This document shows positions 1 through 6,744 of a stretch of 12,612 bases of DNA, one piece after another. The stretch is from Rhodocyclaceae bacterium (GTDB lineage Bacteria; Pseudomonadota; Gammaproteobacteria; Burkholderiales; Rhodocyclaceae), in the NCBI GenBank assembly GCA_030682595.1, contig JAUXNZ010000028.1:1-12612 (forward strand), given 5' to 3'. Below the pieces are notes generated by a model, which did not search any database, was not told the origin of the DNA, and saw nothing but the letters and a program-made list of their open reading frames with translations. Within the stretch, counting starts at the first letter, position 1. Each line of letters begins with the position of its first letter. The translations under genes were made by a program, and so were the position numbers.

Positions 1-261
1 GGCCGTTTCGGTCACAAGGAAGGATCCATCCTGCTCGCGCATGACCTCGCACGCAAGCGCCCAATGCTTGATAGAGGCGACCATGTTTTTCCCGACACCG
101 AACAGCGCAATCGCGTCGTCGTCAGTGAACGTAGACTTCGAGATGGTCCAATCCGAATGCGCGCAGTCGAAGGCTTTTTTTAGCCACATTTGGCGCAGCG
201 GAAAGGTCTCGTGGCCCGAAAAATGAGCGGTGACCCCATCCGATTTGGTTGTTTTTTTCAT
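1..261 (-). CDS. DUF4007 family protein, N-terminal part (cut by window edge)
   Basis: The first 87 codons of a minus-strand gene start at the ATG complementary to 259-261 and run off the left edge with no stop. After a short basic leader (MKKTTKSDG) come the segments FSGHETFPLRQMWLKKAFD (about residues 14-32) and ALFGVGKNMVASIKHWALA (about 54-72). These are the conserved N-terminal blocks of the DUF4007 family, whose full members are roughly 300 residues. From memory, DUF4007 proteins accompany PAPS-reductase-like DndC/SspD proteins in DNA phosphorothioation loci, and SspB belongs here. That link is family knowledge, not visible in this window. The gene would be the first of a leftward operon lying outside the window. 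A 7-bp hairpin (288-306) and an AT-rich palindrome (373-399) lie in its upstream region. The family call is fairly sure; the biochemical role is uncertain. Confidence 0.82.
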   Translation of the reverse strand, partial: MKKTTKSDGVTAHFSGHETFPLRQMWLKKAFDCAHSDWTISKSTFTDDDAIALFGVGKNMVASIKHWALACEVMREQDGSFLVTETA

Positions 262-287
262 GGAGCGGATTGTATCCCTCCCCGACA

Positions 288-306
288 ACTGGAGAAACCC
301 TCCAGT
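288..306. repeat. Inverted repeat upstream of the DUF4007 gene
   Basis: ACTGGAG (288-294) and CTCCAGT (300-306) form a perfect 7-bp stem around the 5-base spacer AAACC, 27 bp upstream of the DUF4007 start codon. If transcription begins near the AT-rich block at 373-399, this would fold in the 5' leader. It could be a leader hairpin or an operator; the sequence does not decide between them. Confidence 0.4.
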
Positions 307-372
307 GGCACGGGAAGACCGGTTATCTTCCTGAGGTTGATCGTTCTGCTCGCAGAGCGACGCTGTAAAAGA

Positions 373-399
373 CTATAAAACAACTGGTTATAGTTTTAT
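373..399. promoter_or_regulatory. AT-rich nested palindrome, possible promoter/operator of the DUF4007 gene
   Basis: Two overlapping inverted repeats share this segment: CTATAA (373-378) with TTATAG (388-393), and ATAAAAC (375-381) with GTTTTAT (393-399). Read on the minus strand, TATAGT (378-373) could be a -10 box directed at the DUF4007 gene about 110 bp downstream, but no good -35 box is seen at the right distance. The pair of alternative symmetric pairings in an otherwise ordinary stretch suggests an operator. No regulator gene is present in the window to pair it with. Confidence 0.3.
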
Positions 400-684
400 G
401 CCTGTTGTCGTTGCTGGCTTTATCGATGGATTGGTATCACGGTGACGATGGCCTCTGCGGCCACTTTCATCAACTGCATCTGCACCTAGAAGCCCCTCCC
501 GTCGTCCGTCCACGACTTTCGCTTTCGGTCAGGAGTACGCATTCGCCGAAGTTGAAAGCGGGCAATTCAGCGGCGACTTCTAGTCATCGGCCGAGTTGTC
601 GGTGGCAGACCGTCATACATCAGGCCGTAATTCGGCCATAGCTGTCAAACGACGGGTGAAAAAAGGGCGGCGGGTATCTGGCGG

Positions 685-937
685 TCAGCAGACCTTGAGG
701 CAAGCGAGGCATAGATGCTGCCGCTGCGGGGATGGTTCGATTTTCACCTCCTGGTGCGGTACGGAAATGGTGACCGTTACGCAATTGCTCTGATCAGTCG
801 TCAGGCGCTTGGCCAGTGCGTCGTAGTGCAGGAAGGACTTGCGCACTCACTTGCCTCGTGGAAAGCACAAGCGCAATGACACTGCCCTTGCCGCCTGCGG
901 CGCCCCCTCCAGCTTGCTGTAGTACTGGAGGCGGCAC
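685..937 (-). pseudogene. Possible decayed reading frame, unidentified
   Basis: On the minus strand one frame reads RLQYYSKLEGAPQAARAV and continues through a TGA into VRKSFLHYDALAKRLTTDQ, ending at a TGA at 687-685. Codons in both parts mostly end in G or C, as in real genes of the GC-rich half, and the frame is the same on both sides of the internal stop. No start codon with a ribosome binding site is seen and I do not recognise the protein. It may be the rump of an old gene interrupted by a nonsense change, or it may be chance. Confidence 0.2.
902..935. repeat. 11-bp inverted repeat (one mismatch)
   Basis: GCCCCCTCCAG (902-912) pairs with CTGGAGGCGGC (925-935) in 10 of 11 positions around a 12-base loop. 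No T-run follows on either strand, so it is not an obvious intrinsic terminator. It lies in gene-free DNA and could be a relic of a REP-like or mobile element end. Confidence 0.35.
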
Positions 938-1422
938 GACTGTTATGATGGTATTGCAAACTGTGGAGTAATGCTGTGAGTGCAGCCTCTTGTGACGGGT
1001 CTGGCAACGTGCCTCCGCGAACGTATGCGGGAAGTGACGCCGTGCAAGTTGGAGAACGATCAACAAAATAACTCGGCCGGTAGTTGGTTAACCCGTAACG
1101 GGCGGATGTGTGGGCCGCTCATCCGGCAGATGCGGGTGGAGAATCGGGAGTCCCGCCAGTTTGCACATCCCATGATTAAGTGCCGACACCGGAATTTCTC
1201 ACGACATCCGTTAGAAAACACACCAGCACCAGCACTTCTTTCTCTAGATCAGAGTAATCGTCATGGCTGCCGGCAACCACACGCAGGCGCGCAAACCTTG
1301 CTCATCACAAAACCGAAGCTGAAGGTGGTGCTTCAACACCACGACAGGTAGTTGCTGGATAGCTAATACTTGATGTATAGACTGAAGAAATGTGACAATT
1401 TAGGCTAAGGGTGGATAACGGG

Positions 1423-1450
1423 TTGATATTGTGACCTGTCTGCGTAGCGT
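1423..1450 (+). promoter_or_regulatory. Weak candidate sigma-70 promoter for the NERD-AAA gene
   Basis: TTGATA (1423-1428) and TAGCGT (1445-1450) are separated by 16 bp and lie about 40 bp before the start codon. The -10 box is poor, keeping only the first, second and last consensus bases. The ribosome binding site AGAGGA (1480-1485) follows just ahead of the ATG. Confidence 0.25.
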
Positions 1451-1488
1451 ATTTCGTTAAACAATACTTTCGATAAAAAAGAGGATTC

Positions 1489-4086
1489 ATGCAAGTATTC
1501 GGCTACCTGCTGGGCATCCTGCTGGTTGTGTTAATTGCCTTGCCATTTGCGGCAGCAGTGATAATCGCTATCCCAATTTACTTTTTAACTAAGGCCTATT
1601 ACGGCGACAAAGTTAACAACTCAGCAAGATTACCGGGAGTCCTGGAGTTGGCTAGCAGCTTTCATAGTGTTGCCGTAGTCTTGATCATCACTGCCGGCGG
1701 CTTTTATATCTACGGGAAAATCTGGGGGCAACCAGGGGTACACCTACCGGAAATCATCGCGTTTCTAGCCTCGGCTCTTGCTGGTTATCTAGAAGCAGTA
1801 AGGACGGTCCACGAATATCCGGTTGTTCAGCAGAAGTTATCGGGAATACGTGCCGAAGAGGTAGTTCAGCGGCTCATCATGAGCCTTGAAGGAACAATCG
1901 ACGGAATCTCCCGTCACGGCTTTTTGATGGTGTTTGATAAGGATACGCCACAAGAATATTCGGTTGAATTCGATCACCTGCTGATCACCAAACGAAACAT
2001 CTACGCTGTAGAGACGAAATACAAGTCTGGCAGCATCCGCGCCGGCGCTAACGCCTCACGCTGGACCGTAACAACGGAACACGGTACGACTGATATGCGC
2101 AATGCGCTTATTCAGGTGAAGAATTCGATAGACGTATTACGCAAGAATGTCGTTTTGCCGCAGACTGCTCGCATTGTGCCCATTGTTGCTGTAGTCGGAA
2201 AAAATGTGGAGATCCTCAATGCTCCGTCCAATGTGGTTGCGTCGCACGATCTGCCGCAAGTGATTTCTGCTTTCGAGGCGAACACGAAAGGGCCGGATAT
2301 CGAAGTGTCTGCCTTGCTTGCCAGCCTTACCCGTTACATATCAACTGATGACAAGGCCTTCGACAGCCACATTGCGCGAATCAACAAGAAGCAAACGGAG
2401 GTTACGGCACGGCGTGAGCAGGCTCATCAAGCCGAAATCGTGAAACTTGCCTCGACAGATAACGCAAGGAAGCTTAAAGCGGTCCAGAAAGACGAACAAG
2501 AAGCTTCGCCAGAGCAGGCATCAGTTGAGCCCAGGTATTTCGCTGAAGTGGCACGGCATGATCTGAGCGCCTTGGCAGGCATGCAGGAATTGAAAGAGCA
2601 ATTGCTTGACGCAGGACAGCAGAGCGCGGCACTCACGACTGAAGGGCGTGCAATCTCCAACACCATTGCAGCTGAATGCAGAAACGGCATCCTTCTGTAC
2701 GGGGAACCGGGGAACGGCAAGACTCTTATCGCTGAGGGTCTTGCGGGAACTTTGGGCCTGCCAATTATCAAAATGTCATTCGGTTCCGTTGCCTCCCGGT
2801 ATATCAATCAGACTACCGAGCAGGTTGTCGAGTTATTCAATGACGCTCGTGCGCAAGCGCCGTGCGTCTTGTTCATGGATGAAGTAGACAGCGTGATCTG
2901 CAGCCGTGAGTTCCTTACCGGTAGCACAGAGGAAGGGCCCAAGATAACAAACCATATCCTTACCGAGCTGGTTGCGACCCGCGGCACTGGGGTGTTGATC
3001 GTAATGGCCACAAACTTTCTCGAGCGCTTGGACGCTGCCGCCATCCGTGAAGGTCGCGTTGACTTCAAGATTCAGGTCCCACCCCCGGATTTTCCGGCCA
3101 GGCGAGAACTCATTAAAGCTCGATTGTGCAAGTCAGCGGTAAGCGTCACCCTTCCCGAGGCAGTCTGTGACCTTGCAGCAAGGCGATGGGAGGGGTTTTC
3201 AGCCGCAAGAATAGTCAGTGTGGTCGACGAGTGTATCCGGGGCGCCATTCGTGCAGGGAGGCCAGAGGTTTCGTTTGACGACCTCCAGGCAGCCATGAAG
3301 AAAATGCAGGGCAAGCTGGGGGACCGGTTAAGCGAAGACACTCCCCAGCTTGATGACTTACATATGCCTGGCAGACAAAAAGCAGGCCTGCTCGGCATCG
3401 CCAAGAGGATGACGTCCATCGAGAAGGTGGAAGCACTGGGAGGTAGCGTCCCCACCGGACTGATGCTTGCGGGACCGCCCGGAACAGGGAAGACTTTGGC
3501 GGTTAGGGCGCTGGCGAAGACTGTTGCGTGGCCTTTGCTATCAGCTGCTGGCGCCGATTTATTGAGCGACATCAAGAAGATCGACAAGCTTATTACGCGG
3601 GCGAGGAATGCACGTCCTTGCATTGTCTTTATCGACGAGGCAGATGATGTGTTTGCCAACCGCCGAAACGGAAGCGTTTTATCAGCGGCAGTGACCAACA
3701 AGCTGTTGACCGCGATTGATGGCATAGGCGGCAAGCCTCATGGAATCCTATGGATCATTGCAGTTAATAATCCCGACTCTTTGGATTCAGCCGCATTGCG
3801 TGGCGGAAGAATTACAGAAAAGATTTGGTTTGACTACCCAGATACGGCCACCGTTGAGCAGATTGTCGACCAATGGCTGAAGAAGACTTCGGCAAAATTC
3901 GACTCTGCACTGACATCTGGCGTTCTCGCTCGCATAATGGAGGGAGAGCCTCCAGCGAATATTCATGCAATTCTTCAGCAGGCCGTCAATGAGATGATTA
4001 GCAACAGCGATCATGAGGTTAGCGGGAAAATGGTCATGCTGCACCATGTTGACTTAGCGCGAAGGATCGTTTCAATGTCAGCTTAG
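1489..4086 (+). CDS. Membrane-anchored NERD-like nuclease with two AAA+ ATPase domains
   Basis: An 865-residue protein; AGAGGA at 1480-1485 supports the ATG. Residues 4-35, about 59-77 and about 86-104 are hydrophobic and likely membrane-spanning. A NERD-like PD-(D/E)XK domain follows (about 118-240): VEFDHLLI gives D162, and IYAVETKYKSG gives E175 and K177. A polar, probably coiled linker (about 290-345) leads to AAA module 1 (about 350-605; Walker A GEPGNGKT 405-412, Walker B LFMDEVD 461-467, sensor N509, Arg fingers R520/R523, pore-like Y438). AAA module 2 (about 620-865) has Walker A GPPGTGKT 662-669, Walker B VFIDEAD 713-719, sensor N760 and R771/R774, but no aromatic pore residue that I can see. 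Both ATPases look active and of the classic FtsH/Vps4-like clade; no protease domain is seen. Inference: a membrane-bound hexamer that remodels or threads a substrate next to a DNA-cutting domain. GC is well below that of genes after 4,500. I know no named family with this exact order; its role is unproven. Confidence 0.85.
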   Translation: MQVFGYLLGILLVVLIALPFAAAVIIAIPIYFLTKAYYGDKVNNSARLPGVLELASSFHSVAVVLIITAGGFYIYGKIWGQPGVHLPEIIAFLASALAGYLEAVRTVHEYPVVQQKLSGIRAEEVVQRLIMSLEGTIDGISRHGFLMVFDKDTPQEYSVEFDHLLITKRNIYAVETKYKSGSIRAGANASRWTVTTEHGTTDMRNALIQVKNSIDVLRKNVVLPQTARIVPIVAVVGKNVEILNAPSNVVASHDLPQVISAFEANTKGPDIEVSALLASLTRYISTDDKAFDSHIARINKKQTEVTARREQAHQAEIVKLASTDNARKLKAVQKDEQEASPEQASVEPRYFAEVARHDLSALAGMQELKEQLLDAGQQSAALTTEGRAISNTIAAECRNGILLYGEPGNGKTLIAEGLAGTLGLPIIKMSFGSVASRYINQTTEQVVELFNDARAQAPCVLFMDEVDSVICSREFLTGSTEEGPKITNHILTELVATRGTGVLIVMATNFLERLDAAAIREGRVDFKIQVPPPDFPARRELIKARLCKSAVSVTLPEAVCDLAARRWEGFSAARIVSVVDECIRGAIRAGRPEVSFDDLQAAMKKMQGKLGDRLSEDTPQLDDLHMPGRQKAGLLGIAKRMTSIEKVEALGGSVPTGLMLAGPPGTGKTLAVRALAKTVAWPLLSAAGADLLSDIKKIDKLITRARNARPCIVFIDEADDVFANRRNGSVLSAAVTNKLLTAIDGIGGKPHGILWIIAVNNPDSLDSAALRGGRITEKIWFDYPDTATVEQIVDQWLKKTSAKFDSALTSGVLARIMEGEPPANIHAILQQAVNEMISNSDHEVSGKMVMLHHVDLARRIVSMSA

Positions 4087-4098
4087 CGACTGGGATTG

Positions 4099-4133
4099 CT
4101 GAATCATCCCGGCATTAGGCTGGGGCGATTCAG
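4099..4133 (+). terminator. Hairpin after the NERD-AAA gene, candidate terminator
   Basis: CTGAATC (4099-4105) and GATTCAG (4127-4133) pair perfectly. Inside, CCC can pair with GGG after a 2x2 internal loop. The hairpin begins 12 bases after the TAG stop. The downstream sequence (TTAACTTGACC) has only a poor T-run, so termination may be inefficient or Rho-assisted. Confidence 0.45.
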
Positions 4134-4439
4134 TTAACTTGACCAGAAGCATCTGGTTGTTTGCAGTCCCACGCTACTGACGAAAGGACAGTAAACAGCA
4201 GTTCTCTAAGCCGGTGCCGACCCAACGGTGAATTTGGCGAATTCAGAAAGCGAACATCCAAGGTCACCAATAGGCCACTCGTGACGATGCGCCCACCTAC
4301 GGCGGGTAAGCTTTCCATTGCGGACATAAATGGCCGAGGTCACCGACGGCCGCAATGGCCGATATCCAGAAACACGTCGCCAGCCTACTGAATGGCTCTT
4401 CCTCGCCGGTTGCCGCGGTACCCGCTGCGGGAAATTTCA

Positions 4440-4459
4440 TCCCGCCAGCGCCGACTTTT
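4440..4459 (-). repeat. Three-copy repeat, copy 1
   Basis: The plus strand reads TCCCGCCAGCGCCGACTTTT, exactly complementary to the 20 bases at 6668-6687; 19 of 20 match the copy at 10646-10665. Here it forms the right arm and T-tail of a bulged hairpin upstream of the DUF1186 gene. Confidence 0.7.
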
Positions 4460-4510
4460 TGATGGGCGCGGCGTTGTATCCTGTGTGCCCCGCTGGCCAC
4501 TTTTTTCACC

Positions 4511-5404
4511 ATGTCCGACGCCTGGAACACACTGCGTTCGCAGATTGAGTTTTTCTCCAAACCATTTCCCGAGGAAGCCATTGGCATTGCCGACGTCCAT
4601 CGCGCGGAGATGACGCCATTTCTGGTCGAGTCGATTGCCCGGGTGGCCGAGAACCCGGCGCTGGGCGAGGATCCCGACTATGTATTGCATCTTTACGCCA
4701 TGCATTTGTTGGCGACCTGGCGCGAGACGTCGGCGTATGCCCCGCTGGTGCACCTGGGGCATCATCCCGAGGAGGTTGTCGAGCAATTGCTGGGCGATGC
4801 GGTGACCGAATCCTACGGACGCTGCCTGGCCTCCGTGTGCGATGGCGATCTGTCACCGCTGCGCGGCTTGGTCGAGGATGCCGGCGCCGCCCATTGGGCG
4901 CGCAATGCGGCACTCGACGCACTGTTGACGCGGGTGCTCGAAGGCGATGCCTCGCGCGATGATTTGATTGCCTACCTGATGCGCCTGGGCGATGCCGAGG
5001 CGGCGCGCTTGCGTCTGCCAGAAACCGAGCCCGCAATCTTCGAGCTGCTCGACAGCGTGGTCTCGGTGGCTACTGACATCGGCGCCACCGAGCTGCTCGA
5101 ACGCATCCGCGGCTGGTTTGCGGATGAGCTGGTCGATCCGCAGTTCGCAAGCCTGGCATGGGTCGAGGCGCACATTTCGCGCCCCTACGAGATTTGTCGC
5201 ACGGAAGCTTTGCGTCACGGCAATGGTTACGTGACGAGCGTGAAGCGGGAGATCGGCTGGTGGGCCGGCTTCAGCGAAGATAATCCCGTGAACCATCCGC
5301 CGGCGCCACTGATTCAACCGGTGCGCCAGGGTTCCAAGATTGGCCGCAACGAGCCCTGTCCCTGCGGGAGCGGCAAGAAGTACAAGAAATGTTGTGGAGC
5401 CTGA
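4511..5404 (+). CDS. DUF1186 family protein with C-terminal SEC-C zinc motif
   Basis: A 297-residue soluble protein with no signal peptide or membrane segment. The bulk (about 1-255) is alpha-helical and matches the general pattern of DUF1186 proteins. The C-terminus IGRNEPCPCGSGKKYKKCC is a textbook SEC-C motif with zinc ligands C283, C285, C294 and C295. The same motif ends SecA, where it binds zinc and helps bind SecB, and it occurs on many uncharacterised proteins as a putative protein- or nucleic-acid-binding tail. The length suits a DUF1186 domain plus the motif. The start is the first ATG after a T-rich spacer; no strong ribosome binding site is seen. Its TGA lies 6 bp before the lgt start, so the two are almost certainly co-transcribed. 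The function is unknown. Confidence 0.85.
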   Translation: MSDAWNTLRSQIEFFSKPFPEEAIGIADVHRAEMTPFLVESIARVAENPALGEDPDYVLHLYAMHLLATWRETSAYAPLVHLGHHPEEVVEQLLGDAVTESYGRCLASVCDGDLSPLRGLVEDAGAAHWARNAALDALLTRVLEGDASRDDLIAYLMRLGDAEAARLRLPETEPAIFELLDSVVSVATDIGATELLERIRGWFADELVDPQFASLAWVEAHISRPYEICRTEALRHGNGYVTSVKREIGWWAGFSEDNPVNHPPAPLIQPVRQGSKIGRNEPCPCGSGKKYKKCCGA

Positions 5405-5410
5405 CCTGCC

Positions 5411-6208
5411 ATGCTGATCCATCCCCAGTTCGACCCGATTGCCCTGAGCCTTGGCCCCTTGGCCGTGCGCTGGTATGGCCTGATGTATCTGGCCGGCTTC
5501 GTCGCCTTTCTGCTGCTCGGCCGCCGCCGGGCGGCGACGCAACCCTGGCATGGCCTCAAGCCCGCGGCGCTCGACGACCTGCTGTTTTATGGCGTGCTCG
5601 GCGTCATCGTCGGCGGCCGGCTCGGTCAGGTGCTGTTTTACGAACCGGCCTACTACCTTGCCCATCCGCTGGAAATATTCGCCGTCTGGAAAGGCGGCAT
5701 GAGCTTTCACGGCGGCTTCCTCGGCGTGCTGGCGGCGATGGCGCTGTTCGCCAGGAAACGCGGCCTGTCCTTCTGGCAGATCACCGACTTCATCGCGCCG
5801 CTGGTGCCGCTGGGCCTCGGCGCGGGCCGCATCGGCAACTTCATCAATGGCGAACTGTGGGGGCGCGTGGTGGCCAACCCGACCGCACCCGACCTGCCGT
5901 GGGCAATGGTCTTCCCCTTTGTCGACGCGCTGCCGCGCCACCCCTCACAGCTCTATCAGGCGCTGGGCGAAGGACTGCTGCTGTTCCTGCTGCTGTGGTG
6001 GTATTCGGGCAAGCAACGGGCGCGCGGCACGGTATCGGCGCTGTTCCTCATCGGCTATGGCAGTGCGCGCTGGATCGGCGAATATTTCCGCGAGCCCGAT
6101 ATCGGCGTGTTCGGCCAATCCTATCTGGTCAGCATGGGGCAGTGGCTGTCGCTGCCGATGATTCTCGTCGGCATTTATTTATTCATGCGCTGGAGAAAGC
6201 CATCATGA
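5411..6208 (+). CDS. lgt: Prolipoprotein diacylglyceryl transferase
   Basis: A 265-residue polytopic inner-membrane enzyme that moves a diacylglyceryl group from phosphatidylglycerol to the lipobox cysteine of prolipoproteins, the first step of lipoprotein maturation. Family hallmarks are all present: MSFHGGFLG with the conserved H100, the signature GRIGNFINGELWGR (139-152), RHPSQLY (176-182), and the late arginine R220 within ARWIGEYFREPD. Hydrophobic helices span about 14-36, 58-76, 98-114, 126-140, 186-198, 206-218 and 238-260. The length is normal for a proteobacterial Lgt. The gene sits 6 bp after the DUF1186 gene and its TGA overlaps the next start as ATGA, so translation of the three genes is probably coupled. 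Nothing is missing. Confidence 0.97.
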   Translation: MLIHPQFDPIALSLGPLAVRWYGLMYLAGFVAFLLLGRRRAATQPWHGLKPAALDDLLFYGVLGVIVGGRLGQVLFYEPAYYLAHPLEIFAVWKGGMSFHGGFLGVLAAMALFARKRGLSFWQITDFIAPLVPLGLGAGRIGNFINGELWGRVVANPTAPDLPWAMVFPFVDALPRHPSQLYQALGEGLLLFLLLWWYSGKQRARGTVSALFLIGYGSARWIGEYFREPDIGVFGQSYLVSMGQWLSLPMILVGIYLFMRWRKPS

Positions 6209-6669
6209 GCCGACCATTCAAGGTACTGGGCATCCAGCAGATCGCCATCGGCGGCCTGTCCAAGGAAAAGCTGCGGACGCTATGGGTCGACAAGCTGGGC
6301 CTGGAAGTGACTGGCAATTTCGTGTCCGAGCGTGAGAACGTCGATGAAGACATCTGCGCAATGGGCAAGGGGGCCTTCAAGGTCGAAGTCGACCTGATGC
6401 AGCCGCTCGACCCGGAGAAAAAACCCGCAGTGCATGCCACCCCGCTCAACCACGTCGGCTTGTGGATCGACGACCTGCCCAAGGCGGTCGAGTGGCTCAC
6501 CGCGCAGGGCGTGCGTTTCGCGCCCGGCGGCATCCGCAAGGGCGCGGCCGGTTACGACATCTGCTTCCTGCACCCCAAGGCGAGCGACGAGTTTCCCATC
6601 GGCGGCGAAGGCGTGCTGATCGAACTGGTGCAGGCGCCGGCGGAAGTCATCGCGGCGCTGGGCAAGTAA
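6205..6669 (+). CDS. VOC superfamily protein, methylmalonyl-CoA epimerase-like
   Basis: A 154-residue protein of vicinal-oxygen-chelate type with two beta-alpha-beta-beta-beta modules (about 6-70 and 80-146). The C-terminal block YDICFLHPK (118-125) followed by GVLIELVQAP (136-145) strongly resembles methylmalonyl-CoA epimerase, which interconverts (S)- and (R)-methylmalonyl-CoA using a divalent metal. Likely metal ligands are Q12 (in IQQIAIGG, where epimerases usually have His), E61 or D63, H83 (LNHVGLWI) and E140. Gln as first ligand is the arrangement of human-type glyoxalase I, so a lyase or dioxygenase-like role cannot be excluded. The start overlaps the lgt stop as ATGA. Methylmalonyl-CoA mutase 4.4 kb away supports the epimerase reading; the substrate is an inference. 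Confidence 0.8.
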   Translation: MSRPFKVLGIQQIAIGGLSKEKLRTLWVDKLGLEVTGNFVSERENVDEDICAMGKGAFKVEVDLMQPLDPEKKPAVHATPLNHVGLWIDDLPKAVEWLTAQGVRFAPGGIRKGAAGYDICFLHPKASDEFPIGGEGVLIELVQAPAEVIAALGK

Positions 6670-6719
6670 AAGTCGGCGCTGGCGGGACGGCGTTCCACGC
6701 ATGGGTTGCGGCAGCGCCG
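6664..6719 (-). terminator. Candidate intrinsic terminator of the feoB operon
   Basis: On the minus strand CGGCGCTG (6719-6712) pairs with CAGCGCCG (6681-6674) and is followed by ACTTTTACTT. The 30-base loop is long but partly GC-rich and could fold further. It lies 26 bp past the feoB stop, between convergent genes. The plus-strand reading has no T-run, so it should act mainly on feoB transcripts. Confidence 0.4.
6668..6687 (+). repeat. Three-copy repeat, copy 2
   Basis: AAAAGTCGGCGCTGGCGGGA begins inside the TAA stop of the VOC gene. It is the exact reverse complement of 4440-4459 and matches 10646-10665 at 19 of 20 positions. It also supplies one arm and the T-tail of the terminator hairpin facing feoB. 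Confidence 0.7.
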
Positions 6720-6744
6720 GCCCGCCGCCAAGTGGGGTTTGGCG

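Larger units (their letters stand above)
262..1488. other. Long non-coding spacer between divergent genes
   Basis: About 1.2 kb without a gene I can defend. It lies between the starts of the divergent DUF4007 and NERD-AAA genes, so it must hold both promoters. Open frames here are short, lack ribosome binding sites and encode no recognisable protein. Visible structure: inverted repeats at 288-306, 373-399, 902-935, 1092-1102 (CCCG/CGGG) and 1103-1125 (CGGATG/CATCCG). On the minus strand around 685-937 one reading frame has coding-like, GC-ending codons but is broken by a stop. The segment near 536-575 (core GAAAGCGGGCAATTC) faintly resembles one near 4225-4262 (core GAAAGCGAACATCC) beyond the AAA gene. 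The overall look is of a degraded junction region, as is common in islands. Confidence 0.6.
4087..4510. other. Non-coding junction between low-GC island and GC-rich chromosome-like DNA
   Basis: About 420 bp without a supported gene. It opens with the terminator-like hairpin (4099-4133). The middle (about 4225-4380) has repeated GGCCG-rich words such as ACGGCCGCAATGGCCGAT, of the kind often seen in decayed proteobacterial spacers. A bulged hairpin from GCTGCGGG (just after 4420) to CCCGCCAGC (4441-4449) is followed by GCCGACTTTTT, a terminator-like end that carries one copy of the three-copy repeat. TATCCT at 4477-4482 is a weak -10 candidate for the DUF1186 gene. Base composition shifts from mixed to GC-rich across this stretch. 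Confidence 0.5.

Noticed and set aside
405..793. Two short plus-strand open frames in the spacer
   Set aside because: They overlap each other out of frame, lack Shine-Dalgarno sequences and read as low-complexity random peptides.
1176..1305. Minus-strand stretch reading VVAGSHDDYSDLEKEVLVLV
   Set aside because: Looks protein-like, but it is only about 40 residues, bounded by stops, has no start with a ribosome binding site and matches no family I know.
980..1351. 123-codon plus-strand open frame in the island spacer
   Set aside because: No ribosome binding site, unnatural composition rich in Arg, His and Pro, no recognisable domain, and overlapping frames on both strands are equally open.
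262..1488. CRISPR array, tRNA or integrase attachment site in the spacer
   Set aside because: No regularly spaced direct repeats, no cloverleaf and no tRNA 3' end could be found by eye; only small inverted repeats are present.
4853..5941. 362-codon minus-strand open frame over the DUF1186 and lgt genes
   Set aside because: It is the GC-rich shadow of two well-identified genes; its product is Arg/His/Gln/Ala-rich with no domain.
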